DNA from: Azolla caroliniana
Taxonomy: Eukaryota > Polypodiophyta
Length of the DNA: 64,000 nt
Direction of reading: 5' to 3'
NCBI GenBank assembly: GCA_043228905.1
Contig: JBHGNT010000009.1
Span: 6,758,001 to 6,822,000, forward strand
Shown: positions 33,559-43,900 of the stretch, one piece after another
Numbering within the stretch: position 1 is the stretch's first letter
Layout of the letters: every line of letters begins with the position of its first letter
Translations under genes and position numbers: made by a program
The notes under the pieces: model-generated
The model's input: only the letters and a program-made list of their open reading frames with translations
Database searches by the model: none
What the model was told of the DNA's origin: nothing

Positions 33559-33611
33559 ACCTTTTGCACTGATGAGCTCTAAGCGAGTGAAACTAGTTTG
33601 CTGCATAAGGT
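33559..33611 (+). ncRNA. Hammerhead ribozyme (type I, Penelope-like)
   Basis: Core CUGAUGA at 33569-33575 and GAAA at 33589-33592. Stem II is GCUC/GAGU (33576-33579 with 33585-33588, last pair G-U) with loop UAAGC. Stem III is only AC/GU around UA (33592-33597), giving the palindrome ACUAGU that could pair between two copies. Stem I is GCA/UGC (33566-33568 with 33599-33601), an internal loop, then ACCUU/AAGGU (33559-33563 with 33607-33611). Predicted cleavage is after U33598. All conserved core bases are present. Such minimal hammerheads are established in Penelope-like elements, and an RT of that type ends 680 bp upstream. The G-U closing pair and U at the cleavage site may be C-to-T changes that weaken activity. 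Confidence 0.82.
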
Positions 33612-33642
33612 CTTTCCTTTCATTTTAATGAAATTTTCTTGA

Positions 33643-33644
<2 letters not shown>

Positions 33645-33695
<51 letters not shown>
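33645..33695. repeat. (CT)n microsatellite after the ribozyme
   Basis: About 25 CT units following TTTTCTTGAGTTT. Confidence 0.97.
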
Positions 33696-33699
<4 letters not shown>

Positions 33700-33795
33700 A
33701 CCTCAATGCTCAGAATCTCTTCTTTTCCTATTACATTATCTACCATATCACAAAGTCGCTCGCACTCCTTGCTACAACCGAACGGTTAACAAAAA

Positions 33796-34436
33796 AAACT
33801 TGAATGTAATCGTGAAAGGGAAGACATTGGAAGCTCTAAGAGGTTTAAGGGTATTGAGGAAATTAATGAGAAAAAATTGACATATGCCGAAGTAATACAT
33901 GTAGATGAGGTTGACAAGGATCATTGTAATTGGGATAATTTATAGGGAATTGTCAATACCTTGTTGTTTGATATTGTGGAAAAAAATGAAAATGATGTGA
34001 AAGAATGCATTGATGAGGATGTGCATGATGTGGAAGTTGATGCTAAGGCAGTGTTGCAATCTTTTGATGTATTCTATGATTGTGCAATTATATTATTTTT
34101 TACCGAGAAACTCTCATACATTAATTGGATAAACAATGGTTGAACACAATCGTGTCACCAAATTGTGTTAAAAATATATTTGCAAAATTCCAGATTCTCA
34201 GAGGAGGAGGTCATGACCTTCAAAGACTTGCCCACAGAAGCTTATGAGCTCGGTGTGATCTTGAAATACAACACGGCATACCAGCTCATTGACTTCCTAG
34301 CTTGCCTCCAAGTTGTTGCCGCGACACGCATGGCTCAAGATCATGCCGAACAATAGATGGTCGAGCAAACATTAGACAACGAGCTTGAATCAGATGAGGA
34401 GCCAAAGCTACAAAAAATTAGACGCAAGCACATCAC
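33796..34436 (+). pseudogene. Coiled-coil protein pseudogene, piece 1 (before Copia-3)
   Basis: Unrecognised. Frames read EEINEKKLTYAEVIHVDEVD, then 33961-34143 (acidic: NENDVKECIDEDVHDVEVDA), 34165-34356 (FSEEEVMTFKDLPTEAYELG) and 34357-34436 (LDNELESDEEPKLQKIRRK). The last piece joins in frame with 39761 onward once Copia-3 and one ATCAC copy are removed. Stops fall between the pieces. Composition suggests a helical, charged protein; it may be an accessory gene of a large element rather than a host gene. Confidence 0.4.
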
Positions 34437-34865
34437 TGTGAAGGTTAGCGTGCAGAAGCATTCGACAAACCGGCTTAGCCGAATAGGAATACAAAAAGAG
34501 AGGAGGTTTAATGGAAGCTTAACAAGAGAATACGTGTGGGAGAGATAGAGAGAGCAGAACATAAACTCTATTTCAAAAACTCTATCACTCTGTACATACA
34601 ATGTGCTCAACAACGCTATTTATACAAGTCCTTGGAGGACTAACAGAATTACCATGTACTTCAATGCTCATACGAGCGACTGACACTAACTACGAGGACT
34701 CTGACTACCTAGTAGCCTAGACGTGTATAGGCTACTACTAGCCTTCTGGTTCACATTTGAATCCATCTCTCTGATCCGGCACCTGGTTCCGGATATCATC
34801 CAGATACCGATCTGGCTCAGGCTTATCTAGCCGATACGGATTTGGTTGAGCTTGTCCACTCAATA
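34437..34865 (-). repeat. Copia-3 3' LTR
   Basis: On the plus strand it begins TGTGAAGGTTAGCGTG and ends CCACTCAATA, where the partner LTR ends CCGCTCAACA, so the last CA became TA by one transition. A C-rich (purine on the minus strand) tract, CTCCCCCTCAAG, follows immediately. TATA-like CTATTTATA lies at about 34616-34624 on the minus strand. Confidence 0.88.
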
Positions 34866-37800
34866 CTCCCCCTCAAGCTCAACTTGAGGTCAGATCGTGG
34901 TGTTAGTGTCTATAGTAGACGGTCCTTCCATCCAGCTCCTTCTGGCGTCGTTCCGCCTTGCTCGCACTCCTCGTCCAATCCGGTCCCATTTCCCACGACC
35001 CATCCGGTTCTGCACACCTTGACCTTCTTGGTCGGCTTGTCTGCTCAGCATGCCCATCTTAGCTCCTTCGCTGCTATGACTTTGGTACTTGTCAACCCAT
35101 TGGTTCCTTCGTTTCAATGTCGACTTCCGTTGCCTTCTTGTCTGCTTGGCCTTTGGTTGATTCGGCGCCTCCGAATCTTGAACCAAATCGGCTTCCTCCT
35201 ATTCATTCCAGCTCTTGTCAGAATCAGTTGCCTCCGATTCGTTCCTGTTCTTGTCCGAGTTGATGATCTCCAACTCGTCTTCGTTTTTAGGCCCTTCACC
35301 ACATCGAACCATGTCCGGGTCTTGACCTTCTTTTGGTTGGCTCTGTCCTTCTTGACTTTACTGCCTCTGCCTCTTGCTCCGACTTGTTCGGATGTGTTGA
35401 CTCCTTTGGTCGGCTCGATTTCCTTTTTCTGCTTATCTCACCCTTTGGTTCTTTCTTCCTCTTCGGCTCCTTGTCTGGTGCCATCCGTTCCCGTTCCTTT
35501 TCTTGTTCTTCCCCTCAAGTGCGGCACATCGAGATGCTGAATGCCGAGCATCTCCGAAAAGTGCTGCAACTTCTCCGATCCAAGTGGCTTGGTGAAGATA
35601 TTGGCAACTTGCCGATCTGTTTGAACATACCTAAGTTCGACTTCACCGCTCAGGACCCGCTCACACACGAAGTGGTAATGCACTTCTATGTGCTTTGGCG
35701 AGTTGTATGCTGCATATGTTGTCGCAGTAGATCAGGATCGGGGTCGGTACCTCGATCCGAAGGTCTTGTAGCAATCGCCGAAGCCAGATGGCTTCACATG
35801 TGGCATTGGTAGTGCCTCGATATTCAGCCTCAGTGCTCGACAGAGCCACTATTGGCTGCTCCACACAACAGTCGCGCCACCAAGAGAAAACATGAAATCG
35901 GAGGTGGATCGGCAGTCCGATGCATCAATAGCACAGATGTATGTATCCGACTAGCTCTTCAGCTATACCATGTCGGTATAACAGTCCACGGTCCTTCATG
36001 CCACTCGCATATCACAATAGTCGATGCGCGCATTGAAGGTGCTCCACGGTTGGCTTTTGCATAATCTAGTTGATCACCCCGACTGGATAACTGATGTCGG
36101 GTCCAGTGATCGTCAAGTATATAAGGCTTTTGACAATTTGTCAGAACTATTTCTCATTGCACGTCGGTCCAGAGTCGGAACGGAGCTTCAGGCTCCAGTC
36201 CAGGGGTGTAAAGATCGATCGGCATTGAGTCATGTCGAACTTGTATGCACTTCCGCCACCTTAGTCATGTATGCATAATGATGCGCCATGTACTCATTGT
36301 ACCCGTACCTCTTAACGAGGTTCTTCGGGCGGGAAGACCGGCGTAACTCGTCGTTACCCGGTTTGGGGCCCTTCTTGGCTGGCCCGGACTTCATTCCCTA
36401 TGATCCAACTGCTTCCTTTCCGGAGTCGGATTCACTCCAAACTAACCCTTCATTGCCGGTATCGTATTCCGACATCTTCTTCTTTCCCTTCTCTTTGTGT
36501 GTGAAGCGTCTCCTCAGTTCCTTGCACAGGGAGAGCACGACAGAGTCTCCACTAAACTTCGGCAATCCGAACACAACTTGTTTCAATTGCAAATCTTAAA
36601 GCCTCCGGTAGTTGACGTGGCCAATCCACTTGTGCTAGAGATCGATGCCTGATTCAATCTTCTGTCCTTTGGTAAACAAGGTGGTGCCGACGTTGTTGGT
36701 ATCGAGGATGAACATCCTCCCGTCTCTGTGCCCTTGCAATTATCTGGCCTTCTTCCTCGATGAAGCACCCGAGGTGCGTAAACCGCACCTGCATCCCCTG
36801 CTCGACAATTTGTCCAACCGACACCAGGTTCTTTGTGATAGTCAAAAGGTGTAGTACGTTCATCAGCTTCCCCCTTTGTCTGACATGGCTCAAAGGGCCT
36901 TCTCCAACATCCCCAATTGGGTGAGGAGTGTCGTCTCTGGTCTCGACAACTCCCAATTGTTCCAGTTTCTTTAAAAAGAAGAACCACTCTTCATGGCTCG
37001 TCATGTGGTTGGACACTCCAGAATCAACGTACCATACTTCCTCCGATTTGGAAATAGTCTTCTTCATCGAGTTAACCTTGTGCTTCATCATGAAAGTTGG
37101 CCCTTTACCGGTCTTCCCGGTTCCAGATCCTTTCGATGCTTCTGCATAGTGCGAGCTTTGCCAGTTTTCCTGACCGGCCTTGCCAGATCCGGATTTGTTT
37201 GAATCGGCATGCTTCTTCCAGCACTCGCTTTTCCGGTAGCCCTTTTTGCCACAATACCAGCATTCCGTGTTGGCTTTTCCTTTTCGGTTTCCAGTGCCGC
37301 TATGACTCCCCCTACTTGTGGAGGGTTCAGAACTACTGTTAACACTACTTGTGTGCCTACGAGGCTGATCTTCCTCCGTGTACAGCATCCGATTGTCCAA
37401 TTGAGTGGTCCTGGACACACTTGCATGGTTTTCTTCCACCATCAACATCGAAGAAGGACGGTGGTTTCTCCCGAGTGCAAATCGCTGTCTAGATTGGCTT
37501 GTACCTTTGCGCTAGACCACCGAGGCAAATTTGTACCATCTCGTCTTCGTCCACCGTCATGTTGATGAACCCGAGCGCATCACAAATCTCCTTTATCTTG
37601 GTGGTGTAGTCCATAACCGACATGTCTCTTTGTCGAATATTGTTCAACTCTTACCGGAGTTGCAACTTAGGGGTTGCGGTACTCGCGGCGAAAATCTTCC
37701 GTAGATTTTCCCAGGCCTCCTTCGGCGTCTTTGCATCCTTGAAGTGGTCAAGCATATGATCATGCACACAGGGGGTGAGGCAGTACAATACTTGACTCGC

Positions 37801-38050
37801 TCCATGCTCCCATACCAGGAAGTCCTTGTGTGCCGGCTCTGGCGTTGCCTCGTTGGTTCCTTCCACATATCTCCAATATCCATGCCCCAGTAGGTATTGG
37901 TGCATTTTATATGACCAGGACACATAGTTGCTCCGGTCGAGCTTCTCTGTGGGAAGTGAACTCACCATACCTCTATTACCGAGTATTAGGGTTTGTCTTC
38001 GAAAGCGTATGTCGGCTATAGAGTTTCTCAACCCTCGCGCTCAGATACCA
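34866..38050 (-). pseudogene. Copia-3 gag-pol remnant without integrase core and RT
   Basis: On the minus strand, 38031-37651 is gag (SSLPTEKLDRSNYVSW ... TPKEAWENLRKIF). 37448-36654 has the knuckle CWYCGKKGYRKSEC, protease VWYVDSGVSNHM (Val where DSGA has Ala) and NLVSVGQIVEQGMQVRF. The frame then jumps from a pre-integrase residue to RRSSRPKNLVKRYGYNEYMAHHYA (near 36330-36270), which normally precedes RT, and soon to FTPLDWSLKL beyond it. The RNase H end survives (VALSSTEAEYR near 35850, ANIFTKPLG near 35590). Many stops and frame changes remain. The plus-strand frames over this region are shadows. Confidence 0.88.
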
Positions 38051-38292
38051 TGTGAAGGTTAGCGTGCGGAAGCATTTGATGGAAGCATAACAAGAGAATA
38101 CGCGTGGGAGAGACAAAGAGAGCAGAACATAAACTCTATTTCAAAAACTCTATCACTCTGTACATACAATGTGCTCGACAACACTATTTATAGAAGTCCT
38201 TCGAGGACTGACAGAAGTACCATGTACTTCAATGCTCATACGAGCGACTGTCACTAACTACGAGGACTCTAACTATTTAGTGGCCTAGACGT
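38051..38292 (-). repeat. Copia-3 5' LTR, first segment
   Basis: It matches 34437 to about 34719 except for a gap near the start (the left LTR has about 40 extra bases), then stops at GCCTAGACGT where a nested element is inserted. The rest resumes after 39437. Confidence 0.88.
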
Positions 38293-39437
38293 TGTCGTGA
38301 AGATTTTCGGCAACGATGTGAAAATTGCATGGAATGTACAAAATCGAGTGTGGTTCTTCACACACAATATGAAATAATAATAGTGAAGAAATTATTTGCT
38401 TAATATCTTGGTACGAAAAGAGGGATGTCTTCAAGAGCTTCCGAATGCATTTTACTACATGTGAAATGGACAACTTAGTGTCAAGTTATGTGAGTGTGAA
38501 GTTTGAGAAGAAGAAGAGGAAAACAAAACTATAAGATATCCCACATAGATAGGACACCATCAGGAATCAAGATTATATAAGTAGAGCTATATCTCTTTAT
38601 ATTTCATTATGTCTTATGAGCACAAAAAGGTTGGGTTGTATAACTTGGACGAATGGATGCGGCCAAGTTGTTCAAAATGATTTTGGAGAACCAGAACTGG
38701 ATGGCGACAGAACCGGGATCGGGAACGAACCAGGACCGGGATTGGGAACAGACGGACGGCGACAGAACCGGGCCCGGGAACGGACAGAGGACGACAGAAC
38801 CGGACCAAACCAGACCAGATGCGGATCAGAACAGTCAAGATTGGACAGACGGATTAGTTGAGTTGGTCGGATAGGTTGATCGCGACACACGGTGTCTTGA
38901 AGATTTCGGTGTGAAAGGAAAAGGCCAAGTCATTTCTTTAAGTTATATTTTTATCATTATACTTTCACATGTAAATTCTCATATTAGAGCTTGAATGAGT
39001 GACATGGTTATCATGCATCACATGTAATGCATGAGCGCCAAATGGCAAACATGCATCACATGCATTCTATGCATTGTATGCGTGTCTTGTACCCTCACAA
39101 GCATCATATGCTTGGGGGCATCTATAAAAGAGTGGATGAAAAAGATCAAAGGGGGCTATGTATTAATCAAGAAATTAATAAGAAGAAAATTTGTTATCCA
39201 ATTGATGATATATCTTGTTCCTCAAATCTAAAGTCAAGGGTTCAATCTTAATCTCTCTCAATTTCAATCTCTCTCAATCTAAAGTCAAGAGTTCTATCTT
39301 ATCTCAATCTCTCTCTTTCTCTCAATCTATCTTAAATACTTTCTAGCTAAAGCTAGTGCAAACTTTGAATCCTTCCGGTCCAGAACCCCGGCGGTTCCGC
39401 CTCACGATGCACACATAGTGACGGATTTTTCACGACA
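38293..39437 (+). mobile_element. Nested LTR-type insertion inside the Copia-3 LTR, 4-bp duplication ACGT
   Basis: It starts TGTCGTGAAGATTTTCGG and ends TTTTTCACGACA, so it has TG...CA ends that are also inverted (TGTCGTGAA/TTCACGACA). ACGT flanks it at 38289-38292 and 39438-39441. Its first about 30 bases recur imperfectly at 38893 (TGTCTTGAAGATTTCGG...TGTGAAA), which may mark the 3' LTR start. The middle (38690-38830) is rich in GGGACCGG/GACAGAACCGG repeats. No RT, integrase or transposase is present, so it is a small non-autonomous element of unknown family. Confidence 0.65.
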
Positions 39438-39628
39438 ACGTGTAGAGGCTACTACTAGCCTTCCAGTTCACATTTGAATCCGGCTCCCCGATCCGGATAT
39501 CATCCAGAACCCTAGCGGTTCCGCCTCACGATCCGCACACAGTGACGGATTTTTCACGACAACGCGTATAGGCTACTACTAGCCTTCCGGCTCACATTTG
39601 AATCCGGCTCCCCGATCCATCTCTCTAA
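39381..39628. repeat. 124-bp tandem duplication across the nested insertion / LTR junction
   Basis: CAGAACCCCGGCGGTTCCGC (39381) recurs as CAGAACCCTAGCGGTTCCGC (39505). Each copy contains the end of the nested element and the first about 70 bases of resumed Copia-3 LTR (GGCTACTACTAGCCTTCC). It must postdate the nested insertion. Confidence 0.88.
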
Positions 39629-39755
39629 TCTAGCTCCTGGTTTCGGATATCATTCGGATACCGATCCGGATATCATCCAGTTCTTCGTTCCGTATACCGA
39701 TCCAGCTCAGGGTTATCCAGTTGATCCGGATCCGGTTGAGCTTATCCGCTCAACA
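39438..39755 (-). repeat. Copia-3 5' LTR, second segment
   Basis: It resumes at CGTGTAGAGGCTACTAC, the partner of CGTGTATAGGCTACTAC in the left LTR, contains one internal tandem duplication, and ends CGCTCAACA before target copy ATCAC. Confidence 0.88.
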
Positions 39756-40463
39756 ATCACCAAAACACGTCGAGTGCAGGTCGAGCTACCCGAGCTCAAC
39801 ATTGTTGGTTGAAGTATACCGCGAACTGGAGAAAACCACCCGTGCGACCAAAGATATGGCTGTCAGCACCAAATAGGCGCGCAAACAGGCCAAAACGGCC
39901 ACGAAATTGTGGCAGGCCTCCGAAAGCTGCCTGACCGAACTTGAACAATGGCTCCAAGCAACTGATGAGCCCAACCATTCAAGTTCAACTTCCAACCACG
40001 TCGAGGTGTCTATACAAATGAACGAAATCAAACCCCCCGAGCCGATGCATGTGTCCACTCAAACCGAAGAATCAACCGACTCAGTACCAACCATAGGAGT
40101 GGTTGAGGTCACAAACTGTAACTATGAAGAGGAGCTCGCGGTCCAAACACTACTTTCCGACAAGGCCAAGGAACGATACAAAAAGGTCACGGCTAAATCC
40201 GACCAACTTAAGGCTCAACCAACAAAATGCAAAGTCGAACTCGAATAGCTGCTTGACGCCTGAACGGCCCAGCTCCAAGCCACAGCAAAGAATGTCGCCG
40301 CAACTGTCAAGGTCGCGTAGGACCCTACAGTAGCAAAGTTAGGGAAGTAGAGGAAGAGCATCAAAAGGCATCTTGCCAAACATCCGACGAAATCGTATCT
40401 CTAAAAAATGAACTCTTAGAACTCTAGGTCTGCTCAAGTCAGCAACTCAACTCGTCAGAAACA
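39756..40463 (+). pseudogene. Coiled-coil protein pseudogene, piece 2 (between Copia-3 and Gypsy)
   Basis: The frame reads VEVYRELEKTTRATKDMA, a TAG, then ARKQAKTATKLWQASESCLT and, from 39907, ELEQWLQATDEPNHSSSTSN, STQTEESTDS, LSDKAKERYKKVTAKSDQLK. After further stops and a frame slip near 40320 it continues REVEEEHQKAS, TSDEIVSLKNELLEL. The heptad-like charged pattern indicates a long coiled coil. Family unknown. Confidence 0.45.
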
Positions 40464-40545
40464 GTACTAAGACAAAGAGGGAATTAGTACTAAAAGATGT
40501 GAATTAGTACTAAGAGAAAGAAAAGGGTGTAGAACTTACAAGACA

Positions 40546-40615
<70 letters not shown>

Positions 40616-40922
40616 TGATAACAAAATATATATTATATGAAGAGAATATATAAGAATAGCTAGGAGGCGTAAGACTGGTGTTGAACCGATTTGGTTCTCA
40701 ATAATGCCATGTGCCTCTTTTTATAGTGGCTTAGGAATACCCTTGATATTTGTAGAATGTTTTAGAGAAATCTAGAATATACGTGGATTTCCTTAGTGAA
40801 ATAATAAATGGAAATAATATTTATTTGTTACAATGAATAGCTTAATGGTAACGCTTCTACCCATGTGATACAAGGTCATGGGTTCACTTCCTTTTGAAGT
40901 CATACCATGTTATATCATGACA
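40464..40922 (-). repeat. Gypsy 3' LTR (boundaries approximate)
   Basis: It matches 46373-46798 from GTACTAAGACAAAGAGGG-type sequence to TATATCATGACA. It contains (GA)n (40547-40611), minus-strand TATAAAAA (40718-40725) and a tRNA-like box A/box B pair. A purine tract (minus GGGGCAGGGGGTA) abuts its inner end. Confidence 0.8.
40838..40891 (+). promoter_or_regulatory. tRNA-like pol III box A / box B pair inside the Gypsy LTR
   Basis: TAGCTTAATGG (40838-40848) fits box A and GGTTCACTTCC (40881-40891) approximates box B, 32 bp apart. The partner LTR has TAGCTTAATGA (46714-46724) and a perfect box B GGTTCAAATCC (46757-46767). Orientation is opposite to the Gypsy genes. A full tRNA fold is not convincing, so this may be a tRNA-derived relic or SINE head. 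Confidence 0.45.
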
Positions 40923-40969
40923 CTACCCCCTGCCCCTTAACACGACGAGTGCCATGAGTCATCGTAGAT

Positions 40970-43900
40970 GGAGGACCTGGCTTGTCGGGAGATTGCCGAT
41001 GAAAGTCCTCTACAAGAGCTCAAGCATTTACCACATTCTGAACTAGTTCCCAAGTATGCTCTCTTGGACTATAGCCTAGCCAATCGACCAATTAGTAGAG
41101 ATTGTTGCGAACAATCTTTGAATCGTGAATGGCCACCACTTCGTACTCCGGTCCTATTTCAAGCTTGATCAAGGGTGGAGGTGGCGTAATACGATTCGGA
41201 ATAGTGTTGTCTTGATACAGTTCGAGAAGAGAACTAAGAAAAACCGGATGTATCCGTAGTTGTGGAGGTAGATCGAGACGAAAAGTGACATCATTCATTT
41301 TTCCGATAATACGGAAAGGACCTAATTGTCGATAGTCCAATTTATCGCATGCACGAATAGTCTTGATGTGTCATCGTAGTAACCATACCCGATCTCCAAT
41401 GTTAAAACTGGATGGAAGTTGATGACGATTCACATACTCCTTCTGTGTTTGTTGAGCTTGTTGCAAATGAGTAGATAAGTCTACTCGTATCTTGTGTAGC
41501 TGCTCCAAACGATCCTCTCCATAAGGATTTGTGGGTAACTCTAGAGTTTCAAATACACACCATCGAGGATGATAGCCTGTATAAGCATAAAATGGTGCAA
41601 CCCTAGTCGATAAGTGGATAGAGTTATTATACGCAAATTCGGCAAACTGGAGAATATCCACCCAATCATCTTGTTGATAGCTTAGAAAACACCAAAGATA
41701 TTGTTCAAGCGTTTAATTTGTTCTTTCTACTTGTCCGTCTGTTTGCGGGTGGTAGGCAGAGGAGAGGTTACAAGTGACCTTGAGCATTTTGAAGAGGTGC
41801 TTCCAGAATTTCGAGACGAATTGGGGTTCACGGTCGCTGATGATATTATCGGGGAGGCCATGATGTCAACATACCTCACGCATGACAGTTTCAGCGGTTT
41901 CTTCACTAGTGATTTCCTTAGTGCAAGGTAGAAAATGGGTCATCTTCATATATCGATCTACGACTCTTAAGATCGCATCGAATCCCTTCGAAATTGGAAG
42001 ATCTGTGATGAAATCTAGAGAAATGGATTGACACAGCTTGCTTGGAATTAGTAATGGTTCCAATAAACCATATGGATGATGTCTTGGTATCTTTGCTCTG
42101 CAACATGTATCACATGTCCGAACATAGTCTGCGATAAATCGTCGCATATGAGGCCACCAAAAATTATCATTGTACTAAATCTAACGTTTTAGTACTACCG
42201 AAATGCCCAGTTGTATGTGTTATGACAATTTTGGACTACTCGAAGGTGACAAGAACTATTAGGAACATACTTTCTCAAAGAATAGTAATCCATCATGACA
42301 TTCGAATTGTCGATAGTCTATACCGGGTTGTTGCGACTATGAACAAGATGCCCGAGAGGGGTCAATTTATGCTAGAATGGTTTGAGCAAAAACGTATGTC
42401 TTCAAATCCTTCCGTATGGAATCGATAATGTGGGAATCCAATGGCGTATCGAAAACCCATGTTGCTTGCAGTCGTGCCGATCCTAGGATTACTTGCTTTT
42501 GATTATCGAATGATGGCTCACCTGGACGTGGTGCTAGATACGAACGTCGTCATCACGCATCTGCCTTCCCTTGCTACTTCCCAGGGCAATATGTAATTTT
42601 GAAGTCAAAACGAGTGAGGAATTGGGCCCACTGAGCTTGACGTTGATTTAATAAACGAGCATTTTGGAAGTAGGCAAGATGTTTATGATCGTTGAATACG
42701 GTGACTTGATGAGAAGATCCCTCTAGAAAATGCCTCCATTGTGTAAAAGAGTCCACTATTACTAATAACTCGTCATGAATTTTGTAGTTGATTTCGACAG
42801 CGTCAAACTTGCGTGAGTGGAAAGCCACAAGATGTAGCTTTTCATCATCGCCTTGTTGTGACAGAATGCTACCCAAGGTGAAATCCAACGTGTTTGCCTC
42901 CATGATGAACGGTTTTTTCAGATCAACATGAGCTAGAATAGGACCTTATGTAGATGCCTTCTTAAGACTCACAAAAGCCATGTCCGCTTCTTTAGACCAA
43001 ACAAACAATTGCCCCTTCTTGGTAAGTTATGTGAGAGGCAGAATAAGCTTTGAATAATCTTGTATAAACTTGCGGTAGAAATTGGCAAAGCCTAAAAAGC
43101 ATTGCACATCTCGCAATGAGCGTGGAGTCTGCCACTCTACCATAGTTTGACTTGGTTGGATCCATAGAAATGCCTTCCGAGGAGATGACATAACCTAGAA
43201 ATTCCACCTAGCTGCACTCGAAACTACATTTTTCCAGTTTTGCATAAAGACCATGTTCTCGAAGTCGTTTTAGTACTAATATACATGAGAATCATGCTCT
43301 TCTTCGGTCTTTGAATAAAGCAGTAGATCATCCAAATAGATGATCAAACAAACATCCAAGAGATCTCGAAATATATCATTTGCCATGTGTTGGAAGACTG
43401 ACGGCACATTAGTGAGACCGAATGGCATGACCGTATACTCGAAGTGCCCATATCTGGTGCGAAACGCAGTCTTCCATTCATCTCCTGGTTGGATCTGTAC
43501 GTGGTTATATGCTCCTCGTAAGTTGATCTTTGTGAAGAATCTTGCACCATTGATCCATTCTAAAAGACTTGAGATAAGGGGGAATGCAAACTTATTCTTG
43601 ATGGTGACCTTATTCAAGCCACAGTAATCTACGACGAGACGAATTGATCCATCCTTTATCTTGACAAAGAAAATGGGTGTGTCGGCTAGAGATTTCGAAT
43701 GTCGAATAAAACCATTTGCCAAATTCTCCTCTATATAGGCTAGAAGGACTTCTAGCTCGGTTGGTGACAAGATGTAGATCGGTCCCCATGGTGGCTCTTT
43801 TCCCTGTTGTAAATCAAGGGGCAATCATACGGTCGGTAGTGAGGAAGCATATTGGCTTGTACCTTATCGAAGACATCGGCATAATGACGATACTTCTCTG

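Larger units (their letters stand above)
31941..33700 (+). mobile_element. Penelope-like retroelement (RT plus hammerhead ribozyme), degenerate
   Basis: A 136-bp tandem duplication of the RT core starts at 31941, the rest of the RT runs to 32876, and a pyrimidine-rich tail follows with two CT microsatellites and a hammerhead ribozyme at 33559-33611. Penelope-like elements are known to carry hammerhead ribozymes in their terminal repeats and tandem partial copies, so the parts support each other. No GIY-YIG endonuclease is seen after the RT stop. The outer limits are uncertain; the right end could be anywhere from 33700 to 33795. Confidence 0.7.
34437..39755 (-). mobile_element. Copia-3: internally deleted Copia element with exact target duplication ATCAC
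   Basis: ATCAC lies directly before (34432-34436) and after (39756-39760). The left LTR (34437-34865) is 3' in element sense; the right LTR starts at 38051 just after a degenerate primer site (GCTCAGATACCA) and ends at 39755, but is split by a later insertion (38293-39437). The interior keeps gag, zinc knuckle, protease, pre-integrase and RNase H but lacks the integrase core and RT. It depended on helper elements or lost these parts after insertion. Confidence 0.92.

Noticed and set aside
34842-35540. 232-codon plus-strand frame, plus others over 34890-36060
   Set aside because: They lie over the RNase H and linker region of minus-strand Copia-3, whose real motifs (STEAEYR, IFTKPLG) are on the other strand.
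40838-40905. Functional tRNA gene
   Set aside because: Box A/B-like strings are present but anticodon, acceptor and T stems do not pair; kept only as a promoter-like motif.
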